64,000 nucleotides of DNA. Origin: Eleginops maclovinus. Lineage: Eukaryota; Chordata; Actinopteri; Perciformes; Eleginopidae. Below, one piece after another: positions 1 through 21,479 of this stretch. The notes under the pieces are model-generated. The model saw nothing but the letters and a program-made list of their open reading frames with translations, made no database searches and was not told where the DNA came from. Both the position numbers and the translations under genes were made by a program. The stretch is taken from assembly GCF_036324505.1 (NCBI RefSeq), contig NC_086350.1:566016-630015 (forward strand). The letters run 5' to 3'. Position 1 is the first letter of the stretch; each line of letters starts with the position of its first letter.

Positions 1-523
1 ATGCATTTTCATTTCTGGGCAGGAAATCAGGGAAATACCATCCGTGGAAATATAGGAAAAATAAATGTATACGAAATAAATAAATAAGACAAAAATCAGA
101 GAGAAATAAATCAAAAGAAATGAAATCAGGATCATCTGTAACATTTTCTGCAAATAGCACAAAGAAGTGTACACTTTGAGAACATGTTCATGGAGGACTG
201 TCCTCATTCTCGGGGGGTATTTCTGTGACCCACGTGAGACATGAAGCAGCAGAGGTACTGCCACAGTTCAGACAGTAAGCCTGTGTGTGTATGCATATAC
301 TGTATGTATTGTCTGTTGGGGTTCCTGCATTGTCATGGTTAGCAGCATCTAGTGGAAAGCTAGCAGAACTGCAGCCCCCCCACACACACACTGACTGGGC
401 TCAGTCTCTGATGTTAGGATCATTAGAAGAAACAGAGCGGGTAAGGCATGAGGGTGAAAGAAACAGACAGTATGATGATCAGTGCTGAAGACAAAGACAG
501 ACCCTTTCTCATATTATAGGTTA

Positions 524-1435
524 TAGGACAGAGAGAGGACAGAGAGAGGAAGGAGAGAGGAAGGAGAGAGGAAGGAGAGAGGACAGAGAGAGGAAGGAGA
601 GAGGACAGAGAGAGGACAGAGAGAGGAAGGAGAGAGGACAGAGAGAGGAAGGAGAGAGGACAGAGAGAGGAAGGAGAGAGGACAGAGAGAGGACAGAGAG
701 AGGACAGACAGATGACAAAGAGAGGAAGGACAGAGGAAGGACAGAGGACAGAGAGGACAGAGAGAGGAAGGACAGAGGACAGAGAGAGGACAGAGAGAGG
801 AAGGAGAGAGGACAGAGAGAGGAAGGAGAGAGGACAGAGAGAGGAAGGAGAGAGGACAGAGAGAGGACAGACAGATGACAAAGAGAGGAAGGAGAGAGGA
901 AGGACAGAGGACAGAGAGAGGAAGGAGATAGGACAGAGGACAGAGAGAGGAAGGAGAGAGGAAGGACAGAGGACAGAGAGGACAGAGAGAGGAAGGAGAG
1001 AGGACAGAGGACAGAGAGAGTAAGGAGAGAGGAAGGAGAGAGGACAGAGAGAGGAAGGAGATAGGAATGAGAGAGGACAGAGAGAAGACAGAGAGAGGAA
1101 GGAGAGAGGAAGGAGAAAGGACAGAGAGAGGACAGAGAGGACAGGGAGAGGAAGGAGAGAGGACAGAGAGGACAGAGAGAGGAAGGAGAGAGCAGGAGAG
1201 GACAGAGAGGATAGAGAGAGGACAGAGAGAGGACAGAGAGAGGAAGGAGAGAGGACAAAGAGAGGAAAGAGAGAGGACAGAGAGAGGACAGAGAGAGGAA
1301 GGAGAGAGGAAGGAGGACAGACAGAGGAAGGAGAGAGGACAGAGAGGACAGAGAGGAGAAGGAGAGAGGACAGAGAGAGGAAGGAGAGAGGACAGAGAGG
1401 ACAGACAGAGGAAGGAGAGAGGACAGAGAGGACAT
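524..1435. repeat. Purine-rich minisatellite (GGACAGAGAGAGGAAGGAGA type)
   Basis: About 900 bases built from two interchangeable short blocks, GGACAGAGA and GGAAGGAGAGA, almost free of T on the plus strand. The long open frames on both strands here (Glu/Arg/Gly-rich on plus, Leu/Ser/Pro on minus) follow from the composition and are not genes. The flanks at 1-523 and 1436-1825 show nothing I can identify beyond AT-rich sequence. Confidence 0.93.
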
Positions 1436-2337
1436 TTGAGCCATAACCTTATGTTGAGATACCTGTTTCATATAATGGGACTTACATTCTCAGTTTCACA
1501 CACTTACTGTTCTCACAGCTGGAGCAGCATGTTTGTATCTCTGACCATTTTAACACTTCATGAAGAGTGTAAACTGTTGCATGATTATTTATCCGAGTTT
1601 TTCTGATGTTTTTATGCATAAAATAAACAGATAAAATCTTGCAATGCATCATGGGATGAATAATTAGTGCCTGTCGAACAATCACAGACTTTTGCTGAAG
1701 CAATGACTGAATTCATTCAAAGGCGTGCAGTTTGAAGACAGAAAGAAAACTATTTTTTAAACTTTATTTTTACTGTTTAAAAATGGCACAAAAGCTGAGA
1801 CAGAATGGAGAAAAGGCCCCTACAACAGGGGCGGCTGGCCCATAGGGGGCGATAGTGCACCGCCCTCCTTAAGCCAAACGAAAAAAAAAAAAAAAAAAAA
1901 AAAAAGAGAGAAAAGAGTTTATTTTGCCGGTCTAAGTCTTAATAGTATAGTCCAAACAGCAGCCTGAATATCGCTGCGACAATCAGCAGCCTGGATGTCA
2001 CTGTCCAACCAGTAGCCCCGCCCCCTTGGGGCGATATCAGTCAGATTGAAAATCGCCCCAGGCGCTCTCATAGACTTACATGTTGAGACTCGTTTTTTTC
2101 AAAAATCGAACGATACAATGCATTTCTATGGGCTCCGGGGGGGCTTGCCCTAACGTGATTTCGTCATACGCAGTTACGCACTGATGCGTGATTTTTTTGA
2201 ACACGCCCCTTTCAGTAAATGATTCAGTTTCACAGAATCAGCAGCATGCACGTCATGCCTGTTGGGTCTGTTGGTTTTCTATAGAGCTCCTGCGGTCACG
2301 TGACTTTTGGTTGGGAGCCACCATTTTGGCAGTCAAC

Positions 2338-2685
2338 ATGACCACCGGTGCCAGTGTTTTCTTACCGAGCGAGTATACTTCTCATTTTAATTCAAGTGAA
2401 ATTCGGCTTTATAGTACAAAATTAGAGAGATTAAATATAAGCGACCCATATAATTCACCCGGTGTGCTTTTCAAGAGCATAACCTCCTGCTCTGAAGACG
2501 ATGTACCCGACTTGCGCTACGCAGACATCCACAGCTATCTTGTAAGCTTTCCATCAGTGTACTCAGGAGACTCCCTCAGAGCGTACAAAAGCTTGGAGGC
2601 TTACAAATGGTGTCAGTCCGGCTTCGTAAACAACATTCAACTGTGGAGTCTTACATCCAAAAACTTCGGCATCATCACTGCAAGG
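2338..2685 (+). pseudogene. First exon of a transposon-borne YqaJ/SWIM-type protein (fragment)
   Basis: An open frame of 116 codons from ATG 2338 to a GTAAGT donor after 2685. The middle reads DIHSYLVSFPSVYSGDSL followed by RAYKSLEAYKWCQSGFV. This resembles the N-terminal part of the fish and coral transposon-derived proteins that go on to a SWIM zinc finger and a YqaJ exonuclease fold. None of those later domains is present here. Assignment is by recalled similarity; the exon with its donor is directly visible. It is probably a relic inside the non-autonomous element. Confidence 0.5.
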
Positions 2686-3021
2686 GTAAGTATTAAATTA
2701 TTCCAGTTTGATAGGCAGTGTCACGTTAGCATTGTTTGTTTATTAGCTTGGCTAGCTAAAATCCGGACTCAACGGATTATCACTCTTTCTCCCTACAAAA
2801 TAAGAAGGAATATTTCAACACGGGTTTGTTTACCACTAGCTTGCTACAAGCTAACTTGCTAACTGGCTAGGCTGCGCCAGAGCCACACTTGTTGAGTTAA
2901 AAAGGGACATCACAGTGTCCGTTAGCTATAATAACTGGGTGCTACTTCTTAAATTAAACTAATTAAATTTAATTAAACTGACCAGGAACTTTTTGTAGCA
3001 TTGTACTGTATTCCTTCACCC

Positions 3022-3228
3022 ACCTGATATGAAGTGATCACTGCATAAGCGAAAGCCAACGGCCGGGGGGTCCCATCTTTCAGTCTTTTTCTGAAGGCTC
3101 CTGGCTCTTTTAATCGCTCCAATCCACTTCTCCCTCCTCTCCGCGTCTTTAGGAATGCGATAATACGATACACCTTTCTTTTTCCCACGCCTATTTGTGC
3201 AACCTGGTGCACAGCAGTTATCCACCAT
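3022..3228 (-). pseudogene. THAP zinc-finger exon of a DNA transposon
   Basis: The minus frame starting MVDNCCAPGCTNRRGKKKG has the C2CH layout of a THAP DNA-binding domain: CAPGC near the start, a central W (EKWIGAIKR) and CSDHF at the end. It is followed by a donor-like GTGGGTG. The open frame extends upstream to 3306, but the Met at 3228 fits THAP starts. THAP domains bind element ends in P-like and related transposases. No transposase catalytic part follows, so this is a remnant. Confidence 0.75.
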
Positions 3229-3819
3229 CCTTGACAGTCTGCCAGTGCCTGTCAATTTACTGCCGCGATGACTGCCAAAATGGCTGCCCCTGTCGTATCT
3301 CGTCACGTGACCAGCATATATGACATCATCTGCAGGAGCTCTATACCTTTACTAAACCTGTAAACTGTATAGTGGTAAATGGAATATGTTCTGGAAAATT
3401 TTGATTAATTACAGTTTTGATTATAGTATAATTTGATTTGATTATTGCTATGGCATCCATGATGGCTATAAATTGTAGACTGTGCTAAAAGTGATTTCAA
3501 GGGCAAACTATTAGATGACAAACTATCTGTTAATGTGTGTTTTATTGTGGAACCAAATGTATTGTATATTTTATGTCTGGGGTTGCATCTAGTGGTTGAA
3601 AACCAAATTAAACAATGAGATGTGACACTGTAAAGCTGGCTATCTGACTTTTATTTATTATTATTTTACCCATTGAATGGGTCATCTTAGCCATCATCAC
3701 AACTTTTGCCCCCCCTGAGAAATTTGTCAGGAGCCGCCACTGCCCTACAATCACCATGTAGGGTCAATATGATAAATAACCAAGAGAGAATTGATCCATT
3801 TTCAAATAAGTGAATAACA

Positions 3820-3825
3820 TTTATT
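3820..3825 (-). terminator. Candidate polyadenylation signal of the receptor gene
   Basis: AATAAA on the minus strand about 320 bases beyond the receptor stop codon. It is the nearest canonical signal in the correct orientation. Cleavage is not shown by sequence alone. Confidence 0.4.
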
Positions 3826-4141
3826 TTCAGTTTACAAAAGTAAATATAATTCTTCCAACAAAGGGTTTACTTTTAAAGAGATGGAGTCCATTTGAAAGCA
3901 GGAGAGATTGCAGCACGTGGAAAATCGAGCCTGTAGATGTAGCCCCTTCAGATTTCAGTTGGAAACCCCGTTCTTTGGTGCAGCAAACTGACAGAAATGG
4001 GTTTGGGCTCAAACCTATAATTTGAAGTTTTGCCAACGTAACTAATGTAATGAGACAAACTTTACTCAAGAAACGTAATAAAGACAGTAAGCTAGTTGCG
4101 ATAATTACTTTCATTTAGTTAGCAACAAAACGAAAAAGGAT

Positions 4142-5158
4142 CTACCCCGCCTGTGTGACGGAGGTTTGGCCGGGCGGTGCCGCGAACCCGCAGCAGCTCA
4201 GCTTTCTGAAGCGGGACAGGTAGAAGACGGGGCCGATGAACAGGCCAAAGTTTGGGAACAGTAGCAGCACCTGCAGGATGTCGCACTGGACAACGGACGA
4301 GAACATGTACGGCATCAGAGCCACCACAGGAGAGTACACCACCACCGACGGCACCATCACGGCCACGATGCTCTTCAGAGCCTGTCTCTTCAGTGGCACG
4401 CTGGAGCCCGAGGCGTGGCCCGGCCCGCCCCCTCGTAGCACCCATACGATGCCCAGCAGACTCAGCAGCATGAGCAGGAAGAGCAGTGACGTGAGGACCG
4501 ACAGGGACTTGACCACGATGCGCATCCGCATTATATTCCCAAACAGAGCCATAGCCAGCGTGAGGAACCAGGCAACGCCACACAGCGCCACACGGTACGC
4601 CCACCGCCCCAGATGCATGTAGGCCACGGGCCGAGCCACCGCCATGTAGCGCTCCAGACACATGAAGGTCAGCAGCAGCGGGCAGCCACAGGCGTTCAGA
4701 GCATACAGGGACATTTGTACGGGGTGGCTGATCTTGGAGCCTTCGTGCTGCATGTTGTAGATGTCCAGCGGCAGGAAGAGGCAGGACAGGACGCCCATCA
4801 CCGAGATGCTGAGGCCCAGCACCTCGGACGGCGTCATGGCTCGCAACTTCCGCAGCAGCAGCCACATCAGAGCTGCGTTAGCTGGAAGGGCCGTCAGCAT
4901 GAGGACGATCTTCACCAAAAACCAGACCAATGGACCAGTTTGCTTGTAGCAGCTGTAGATCTTGGATGGGGAGAAGACAGGTTCGTAGTCGTTGTAGTTG
5001 TAGTAGTTGTAGTAGTCGGAGTAGTTGTAGTAGTCGGAGTAGTTGTAGTAGTCGGAGTAGTTGTAGTAGTCCTCCATTATTTGCCCCCCACTGAAAGAGG
5101 CGATGGTGCTGTTGGTGTTTACACTGCTCAACGCTGAGGCTGTGCTGATGTTACTCAT
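4142..5158 (-). CDS. Rhodopsin-class (class A) orphan G protein-coupled receptor, single exon
   Basis: A 338-residue uninterrupted frame typical of an intronless class A receptor of the plasma membrane. Seven hydrophobic segments can be seen. The first runs LVWFLVKIVLMLTALPANAA. TM2 follows SEVLGLSISVMGVLSCLF. The end of TM3 carries LERYMAV in place of the usual DRY. TM7 has LFIGPVFYLSRF where most receptors have NPxxY. A conserved-type Cys lies before TM3 (NACGC region) and another in the second or third loop area (VVQCD). The first about 55 residues are extracellular, with Asn-Tyr-Ser sequons and a repeated NYSDYY block encoded by a local 18-bp repeat. The tail ends CCGFAAPPG, with cysteines that could be palmitoylated. 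I recognise the superfamily (closest in style to nucleotide/lipid/proton-type receptors), not the ligand. Start: the only Met upstream of the N-terminal block. Confidence 0.85.
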   Translation of the reverse strand: MSNISTASALSSVNTNSTIASFSGGQIMEDYYNYSDYYNYSDYYNYSDYYNYYNYNDYEPVFSPSKIYSCYKQTGPLVWFLVKIVLMLTALPANAALMWLLLRKLRAMTPSEVLGLSISVMGVLSCLFLPLDIYNMQHEGSKISHPVQMSLYALNACGCPLLLTFMCLERYMAVARPVAYMHLGRWAYRVALCGVAWFLTLAMALFGNIMRMRIVVKSLSVLTSLLFLLMLLSLLGIVWVLRGGGPGHASGSSVPLKRQALKSIVAVMVPSVVVYSPVVALMPYMFSSVVQCDILQVLLLFPNFGLFIGPVFYLSRFRKLSCCGFAAPPGQTSVTQAG

Positions 5159-5204
5159 GGCAACGAGTCTGAGGAAAGAGGAAGGATCATTACCTGCATT
5201 GTAA

Positions 5205-5310
5205 CAGCTAAAGGCTAACAGCTAAAGGCTAACAGCTAAAGGCTAACAGCTAAATGCTAACAGCTAAGGGCTAACAGCTACAGGCTAACAGCTAACACCT
5301 GACAGCTAAC
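5205..5310. repeat. 14-bp tandem repeat (AACAGCTAAAGGCT)
   Basis: About seven head-to-tail copies just upstream of the receptor start codon, with a few substitutions. It may lie in the 5' untranslated region or proximal promoter. Confidence 0.85.
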
Positions 5311-5463
5311 ATCTAACTCTAACAGGCTGACCAACCCCCCTCGGTCTAGATCTAAGACTTAGTCTCTCTCTTGGTTTTGGTTTTGGTCTACGAGCTTTAT
5401 TTGATATCTCTTTCAGAATAATGTACAACACAAAGGGAACAGAGACTGACCTGCAGAAACACG

Positions 5464-5595
5464 ATGGAGGTGATGGAGAGGATGGAGGTGATGGAGAGGG
5501 TGGAGGTGATGGAGATGATGGATGGTGATGGAGATGATGGATGGTGATGGAGGTGATGGAGGTGATGGAGATGATGGAGGTGATGGAGATGACGG
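5464..5595. repeat. GATGGAGGT/GATGGAGAT trinucleotide-type array
   Basis: Short tandem repeat built on GATGGA with GGT/GAT variation. Between 5600 and 6330 I see no gene. An ACTACAGGTCCCACAATGC motif near 5982-6000 resembles a common vertebrate dispersed-repeat tract. Confidence 0.85.
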
Positions 5596-6339
5596 TCTGT
5601 GTGCAGCTCACTGGTCTCTGCGTCCTCTCACACTCCAGCAGGACGTTAAAGTGATGCTCCGTGTCCCTCTCTGTTCCCATCATGCAAATGTTCGGGCGGT
5701 TACACCTGTTCTGTGTTTTTCTGTTTCTCTACATCTCACGGATCACTGCTGTCATTGGTCGCCTGCAGGCTCCTCTGTGAGATGCTATCAGGACTGTCTG
5801 TACCGCACCTACCTGACTCATTATTGTTATTGATAGAGTTACTGTACAATATTCTACTGGTTATAAAGTGAACTAGCCAACAGTTTCATCCATGAATCAA
5901 AAACATCTCTAAACCACAGGGGGCAAACTCAAGGCCCGTCTCAGAGAATGACTTTATCATTATCAGCACGGTGTGCATAAACTACAGGTCCCACAATGCC
6001 TCTTGTGTTGGGACACTGAAAGGTCAGATGGGGCGTTCCAGTTGCTCTTCCTCCACCGGGCTGTTTCTCCACCCAGGAGGTGATGGAGGAAGTTATGATC
6101 ATTTTAAATCTTAATAAATTCTTTTATTTTTAAATACATCCTACGTCATAAACATGTAGACTGTTGAGATTTGGGATTAGCCCACATTTAGACCAATCAC
6201 TATTCAGAACAGATCACGTCCCACTACTACCTCCCGCCTATTCTGGAGTTGTGTCCATTTCTGTGTTTAATGAATGGAAAGAATGGACATCAGGAATTGG
6301 CTAGAAGGACTAAGGATTTATTAACCACGACAAATCCTG

Positions 6340-7146
6340 ATGAAAGCTGGCGATCCTGCACCTGTCGTAGCAGCAGCTAGCCTTAACGCTGTTAGCTTGT
6401 CCCCGATCATGGAGTGTGTTACGGGCCTGCACACCGAAACCGAATTTAGTGCGCTATGGGATCAGTGTGGAGCAGAGGACACAACTAACTCTCCCCAAAG
6501 TAAGAAGAGACGCACAACAGAAAACAAAACGCTACAAGTTTACGTTTGAGAGCAAACTACGGAAGCACGGATTGACCAGGACGACAGGATAACAGAAAAT
6601 CTGAGACTGTTTTACAGCTGCATTGACGCAGTGTGTGGAGAGATGGCACGACGCTTTGGAAAGCACAACAGCAGACTCAACGAATCACTGGCATCACTTG
6701 ATCCTGAGAGTGATTTCTTTTTGAACACAGACAAAGTCTTTCCCCTGTTGGAATTGACCAGCACTAAGCTTGTAGAAGCCGAGTATGTTGTGGCCAGACA
6801 GTTTCTCCGCACAGAAATGGAAGGCTCTACACCCCCAGTGGATGGAAAATGGACTATTCATACACTTGTCACCACCTTCCACAAGACCCTAGAAGCCATG
6901 CCAAGTGTCATAGGGGCGTTTAGGTCTGCCTTAACTTTCGGGGCCTCCACTGCTACCTGTGAGAACTCGTTTTCAGCCTGAAAAACATTTCCAGTGATCA
7001 CCGACGGAGCATGCTGCACCAGCGGAAAGCTCACCTTATTCAACTGGGTTTTGAAAAGGATCTGACCAGGAAATGCAGGGATGAGTGGAAGGACGCTTTG
7101 CTGAGGCGATTCCATTCTTCAGGCAAACGGCATCTCCAGCTTTACT
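6340..7146 (+). pseudogene. Decayed hAT-family transposase (ZMYM1-like) fragment
   Basis: The plus frame 6631-6981 reads MCGEMARRFGKHNSRLNESL and ends in FGASTATCENSFSA then a stop. The same protein continues in another frame (KNISSDHRRSMLHQRKAHLI) to about 7146, the C-terminal hAT dimerisation region. An upstream piece (6340-6549) carries LWDQCGAEDTTNSPQSKKRR. The missing centre and at least two frame breaks make it non-functional. Surrounding element ends are not clear; a candidate right terminus, inverted CAGGCCCGGCACC, lies near 7530. Classification rests on remembered similarity to fish hAT proteins. Confidence 0.7.
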
Positions 7147-7855
7147 AGCAAGCAGTAAGTAGAATATGTGCATGCCATCATATGTCGGTGCTTACTGCGT
7201 ATTCCACACCACATTATATATTACACACGTGTTTGCTGCCGTGGTCAGCGGTTGCCCAAGTTTCAGGCCCAAGCTAAGCTGTTGCTGTCATGTTTTTATT
7301 GTGAATTTGTGCCTCGCTCATGAGTGCTGTGTTACCAGTGTTTGTGCCGCCATTGCAAAAATGGCTTCTACGTTGCCCTTTCTTTGTGTGTATTTGCGAT
7401 AGGTGTGCGTCTTTACGCAATGCTGTCGGCCATGCTGTTTTATGTTATATATATTGTGCCGCAGCACATTAAGGTTTTCTGTGCCCTCCCATGAAAATCA
7501 CATGCCCTCCCTGGAGATGTGTTCTGGTGCCGGGCCTGACTCAGACGTGCTGCTGTTTGTTGTTCTTATATTTATTTGAGTTCCTTTTATTACGTCTATA
7601 CTTTCTTCCACCTTTACAGATTTGAATGTCTTTACACTTTGCTGCTGCAACTAAATTATTCCCCATCTTGGGATAAATAACGTACCTATACATCCATCTT
7701 ACCCCTGCTCCCATGGGGGTAATTAGGTATAAAGCTAAGATATGATAATCAAAGCCCGGACACTGAGGTGATCTGTGTCTCTGGTCTGTGGGCGTGTCGG
7801 TAAAACAAAGGAAGCCATGAATCATCAGTTTCCCAGTTTCAGGGTTAAATTCACG

Positions 7856-7865
7856 TTTATTTATT
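7856..7865 (-). terminator. tph2: Candidate polyadenylation signals of tph2
   Basis: Two overlapping AATAAA motifs on the minus strand about 350 bases beyond the tph2 stop codon, a plausible 3' untranslated length. Between 7540 and 7850 nothing else is recognisable. Confidence 0.45.
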
Positions 7866-8100
7866 ATAGTTACAGAGAAACCGACTTCTTAAAGCATCTG
7901 TCAACAAACAACACAAACAAATGAGGAACATCTGCCCACTTTAACACGGTACACATTTATCAGGGCTCATAAACAGCTCTTCACAACCCAGACGCCCTGC
8001 TGCTACTTGACGTACGGAGCTGGAGAGGAGGAGGATGTCACACACAAATAAAGCTAGCTACCCTTTATAGCATCGGACTCGTTACACAGCAAATCTTATT

Positions 8101-8211
8101 CACATGAACACAGGTGAGGTTTTTTAATCAATCAGAGCCCTCACATGAACACAGGTGAGGTTCTTAACCAATCAGAGCCCTCACATGAACACAGTGGATG
8201 ATTTGAACCAA

Positions 8212-8215
<4 letters not shown>
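8101..8215. repeat. Three degenerate about 45-bp direct repeats in the tph2 3' untranslated region
   Basis: TCACATGAACACAG followed by an AACCAATCAGA motif recurs three times, the last copy reaching the tph2 stop codon at 8212-8214. Confidence 0.8.
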
Positions 8216-18974
<10,759 letters not shown>

Positions 18975-19289
18975 GCAGGGCACCGGCTCCGGCTTCATCA
19001 CATGGGAGGAGGCCATGGGGAACCAGTGTGTGTAGGAGTACCAGGGCTCCAGCCTGATGCCGGGAGTTGCTCACACTGAGACCCCCCGCCCGACGCCTCC
19101 TCTCATATACTCCCACAGGGGGGAGGGGGCTCCTCCCTCTTCGGCAGCCTGTCCATCAGTACAGACTTCATCTGTTGAAGCATGAAACACTAAGGTGGGG
19201 GCAGTCAACCTACTGGATGTGTGTTTTGTAAAATGTGTCATTTCTACGTCCTAAACTCTGGTTTCAGACAGAGGGTGAAAAGATAAAGA

Positions 19290-21115
19290 GCTGTCTGACC
19301 ATCAGCAGGAGAGGACTCTTTAAAGTAGAGACTCTACATACTGATATACACCTGAACATCAGCAGGAGAGGACTCTTTAAAGTAGAGACACTACATACTG
19401 ATATACACCTGAACATCAGCAGGAGAGAACTCTTTAAAGTAGAGACTCTACATACTGATATACACCTGAACATCAGCAGGAGAGGACTCTTTAAAGTAGA
19501 GACACTACATACTGATATACACCTGAACATCAGCAGGAGAGGACTCTTTAAAGTAGAGACTCTACATACTGATATACACCTGAACATCAGCAGGACAGGA
19601 CTCTTTAAAGTAGAGACACTACATACTGATATACACCTGAACATCAGCAGGAGAGGACTCTTTAAAGTAGAGACACTACATACTGATACACACCTGAACA
19701 TCAGCAGGAGAGGACTCTTTAAAGTAGAGACACTACATACTGATATACACCTGAACATCAGCAGGAGGGACTCTTTAAAGTAGAGACTCTACATACTGAT
19801 ATACACCTGAACATCAGCAGGAGAGGACTCTTTAAAGTAGAGACTCTACATACTGATATACACCTGAACATCAGCAGGAGAGGACTCTTTAAAGTAGAGA
19901 CTCTACATACTGATATACACCTGAACATCAGCAGGAGAGGACTCTTTAAAGTAGAGACACTACACACTGATATACACCTGAACATCAGCAGGAGAGGACT
20001 GTTTAAAGTAGAGACTCTACATACTGATATACACCTGAACATCAGCAGGAGAGGACTCTTTAAAGTAGAGACACTACATACTGATATACACCTGAACATC
20101 AGCAGGAGAGGACTCTTTAAAGTAGAGACACTACATACTGATATACACCTGAACATCAGCAGGAGAGGACTCTTTAAAGTAGAGACTCTACATACTGATA
20201 TACACCTGAACATCAGCAGGAGAGGACTCTTTAAAGTAGAGACTCTACATACTGATATACACCTGAACATCAGCAGGAGAGGACTCTTTAAAGTAGAGAC
20301 ACTACATACTGATATACACCTGAACATCAGCAGGAGAGGACTCTTTAAAGTAGAGACACTACATACTGATATACACCTGAACATCAGCAGGACAGGACTC
20401 TTTAAAGTAGAGACTCTACATACTGATATACACCTGAACATCAGCAGGAGAGGACTCTTTAAAGTAGAGACACTACATACTGATATACACCTGAACATCA
20501 GCAGGAGAGGACTCTTTAAAGTAGAGACGCTACATACTGATATACACCTGAACATCAGCAGGAGAGGACTCTTTAAAGTAGAGACTCTACATACTGATAT
20601 ACACCTGAACATCAGCAGGACAGGACTCTTTAAAGTAGAGACTCTACATACTGATATACACCTGAACATCAGCAGGAGAGGACTCTTTAAAGTAGAGACT
20701 CTACATACTGATATACACCTGAACATCAGCAGGAGAGGACTCTTTAAAGTAGAGACACTACATACTGATATACACCTGAACATCAGCAGGAGAGGACTCT
20801 TTAAAGTAGAGACACTACATACTGATATACACCTGAACATCAGCAGGAGAGGACTCTTTAAAGTAGAGACTCTACATACTGATATACACCTGAACATCAG
20901 CAGGAGAGGACTCTTTAAAGTAGAGACTCTACATACTGATATACACCTGAACATCAGCAGGAGAGGACTCTTTAAAGTAGAGACTCTACATACTGATATA
21001 CACCTGAACATCAGCAGGAGAGGACTCTTTAAAGTAGAGACACTACATACTGATATACACCTGAACATCAGCAGGAGAGGACTCTTTAAAGTAGGAGAGG
21101 ACTCTTTAAAGTAGG
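19290..21115. repeat. 57-bp minisatellite upstream of tph2
   Basis: About 32 units beginning ACTCTTTAAAGTAGAGACTC and ending ATCAGCAGGAGAGG. An A/T difference in GAGACT/ACTACAT alternates irregularly, and GACAGG and GAGAAC variants are scattered. Because 57 is divisible by three, both strands stay open (up to 436 codons on minus). It starts about 320 bases upstream of the tph2 start codon. Confidence 0.95.
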
Positions 21116-21210
21116 AGAGACTCTGGTATATACTGAACTAAACGTTCTGTGGGCCATCATTCACATCTTCAGGTTATATTTTGTAAATGAAAGATGTTGT
21201 TAGTCTCAGG

Positions 21211-21213
<3 letters not shown>

Positions 21214-21284
<71 letters not shown>
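21214..21284. repeat. TG microsatellite, intergenic
   Basis: About 70 bases of pure GT between the 57-bp minisatellite and the hairpin. Confidence 0.95.
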
Positions 21285-21285
<1 letters not shown>

Positions 21286-21340
21286 TGAGTGACAGCCCTC
21301 CCCCTCCCTCATAAGCTGCAGATGATTTCTGATGAATATC

Positions 21341-21379
21341 AGCTCTTTCATTTCCTGCCTGACAGGAAATGAAAGAGCT
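21341..21379. other. Perfect 17-bp hairpin
   Basis: AGCTCTTTCATTTCCTG, a five-base loop CCTGA, then its exact inverted copy. No flanking target duplication was found. Confidence 0.9.
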
Positions 21380-21479
21380 CCGAGGCAACACGCTTTTATC
21401 TTCTTCTACTGCAGAATTACAGGCGGATACAGGTGATACCTGGGAGGGGGGGAGAGGAGGAAGAAGCAGCTGCAGTGAC

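Larger units (their letters stand above)
2281..3351. mobile_element. Nested element with two facing first exons (THAP plus YqaJ-type gene), ISL2EU-like
   Basis: The ends are inverted copies of TATAGAGCTCCTGC, each followed inward by GTCACGTGAC and then an inverted CCATTTTGGCAGTCA motif. The apparent target duplication is TA. Inside, a plus-strand exon (2338-2685) and a minus-strand THAP exon (about 3022-3228) point at each other, and each stops at a canonical GT donor with no downstream exons. From memory, THAP and YqaJ-exonuclease gene pairs occur in ISL2EU/IS4EU DNA transposons. The family name is inference; the inverted ends and nesting are seen directly. It looks like an internally deleted copy keeping only the two gene starts. 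Confidence 0.7.
1826..3742. mobile_element. Non-autonomous hAT-type element with 8-bp target duplication
   Basis: The left end reads CAGGGGCGGCT and the right end, inverted, CAGTGGCGGCT. The ends are flanked by the perfect direct repeat CCCTACAA at 1818-1825 and 3743-3750. An 8-bp duplication with CAG-type ends is the hallmark of the hAT superfamily. No hAT transposase frame is visible inside, so it moved with help from elsewhere. An A run at 1881-1904 and imperfect inverted repeats of GGGGCGAT type fill the left arm. A second element (2281-3351) is nested inside it. Confidence 0.88.

Noticed and set aside
521..1471. Leu/Ser/Pro-rich frame of 316 codons and Glu/Arg-rich frames on the other strand
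   Set aside because: Composition artefacts of the purine-rich minisatellite.
19758..21068. 436-codon minus frame (MFRCISVCSVSTLKS repeats)
   Set aside because: It is the translation of a 57-bp minisatellite, open on both strands because the unit length is divisible by three.
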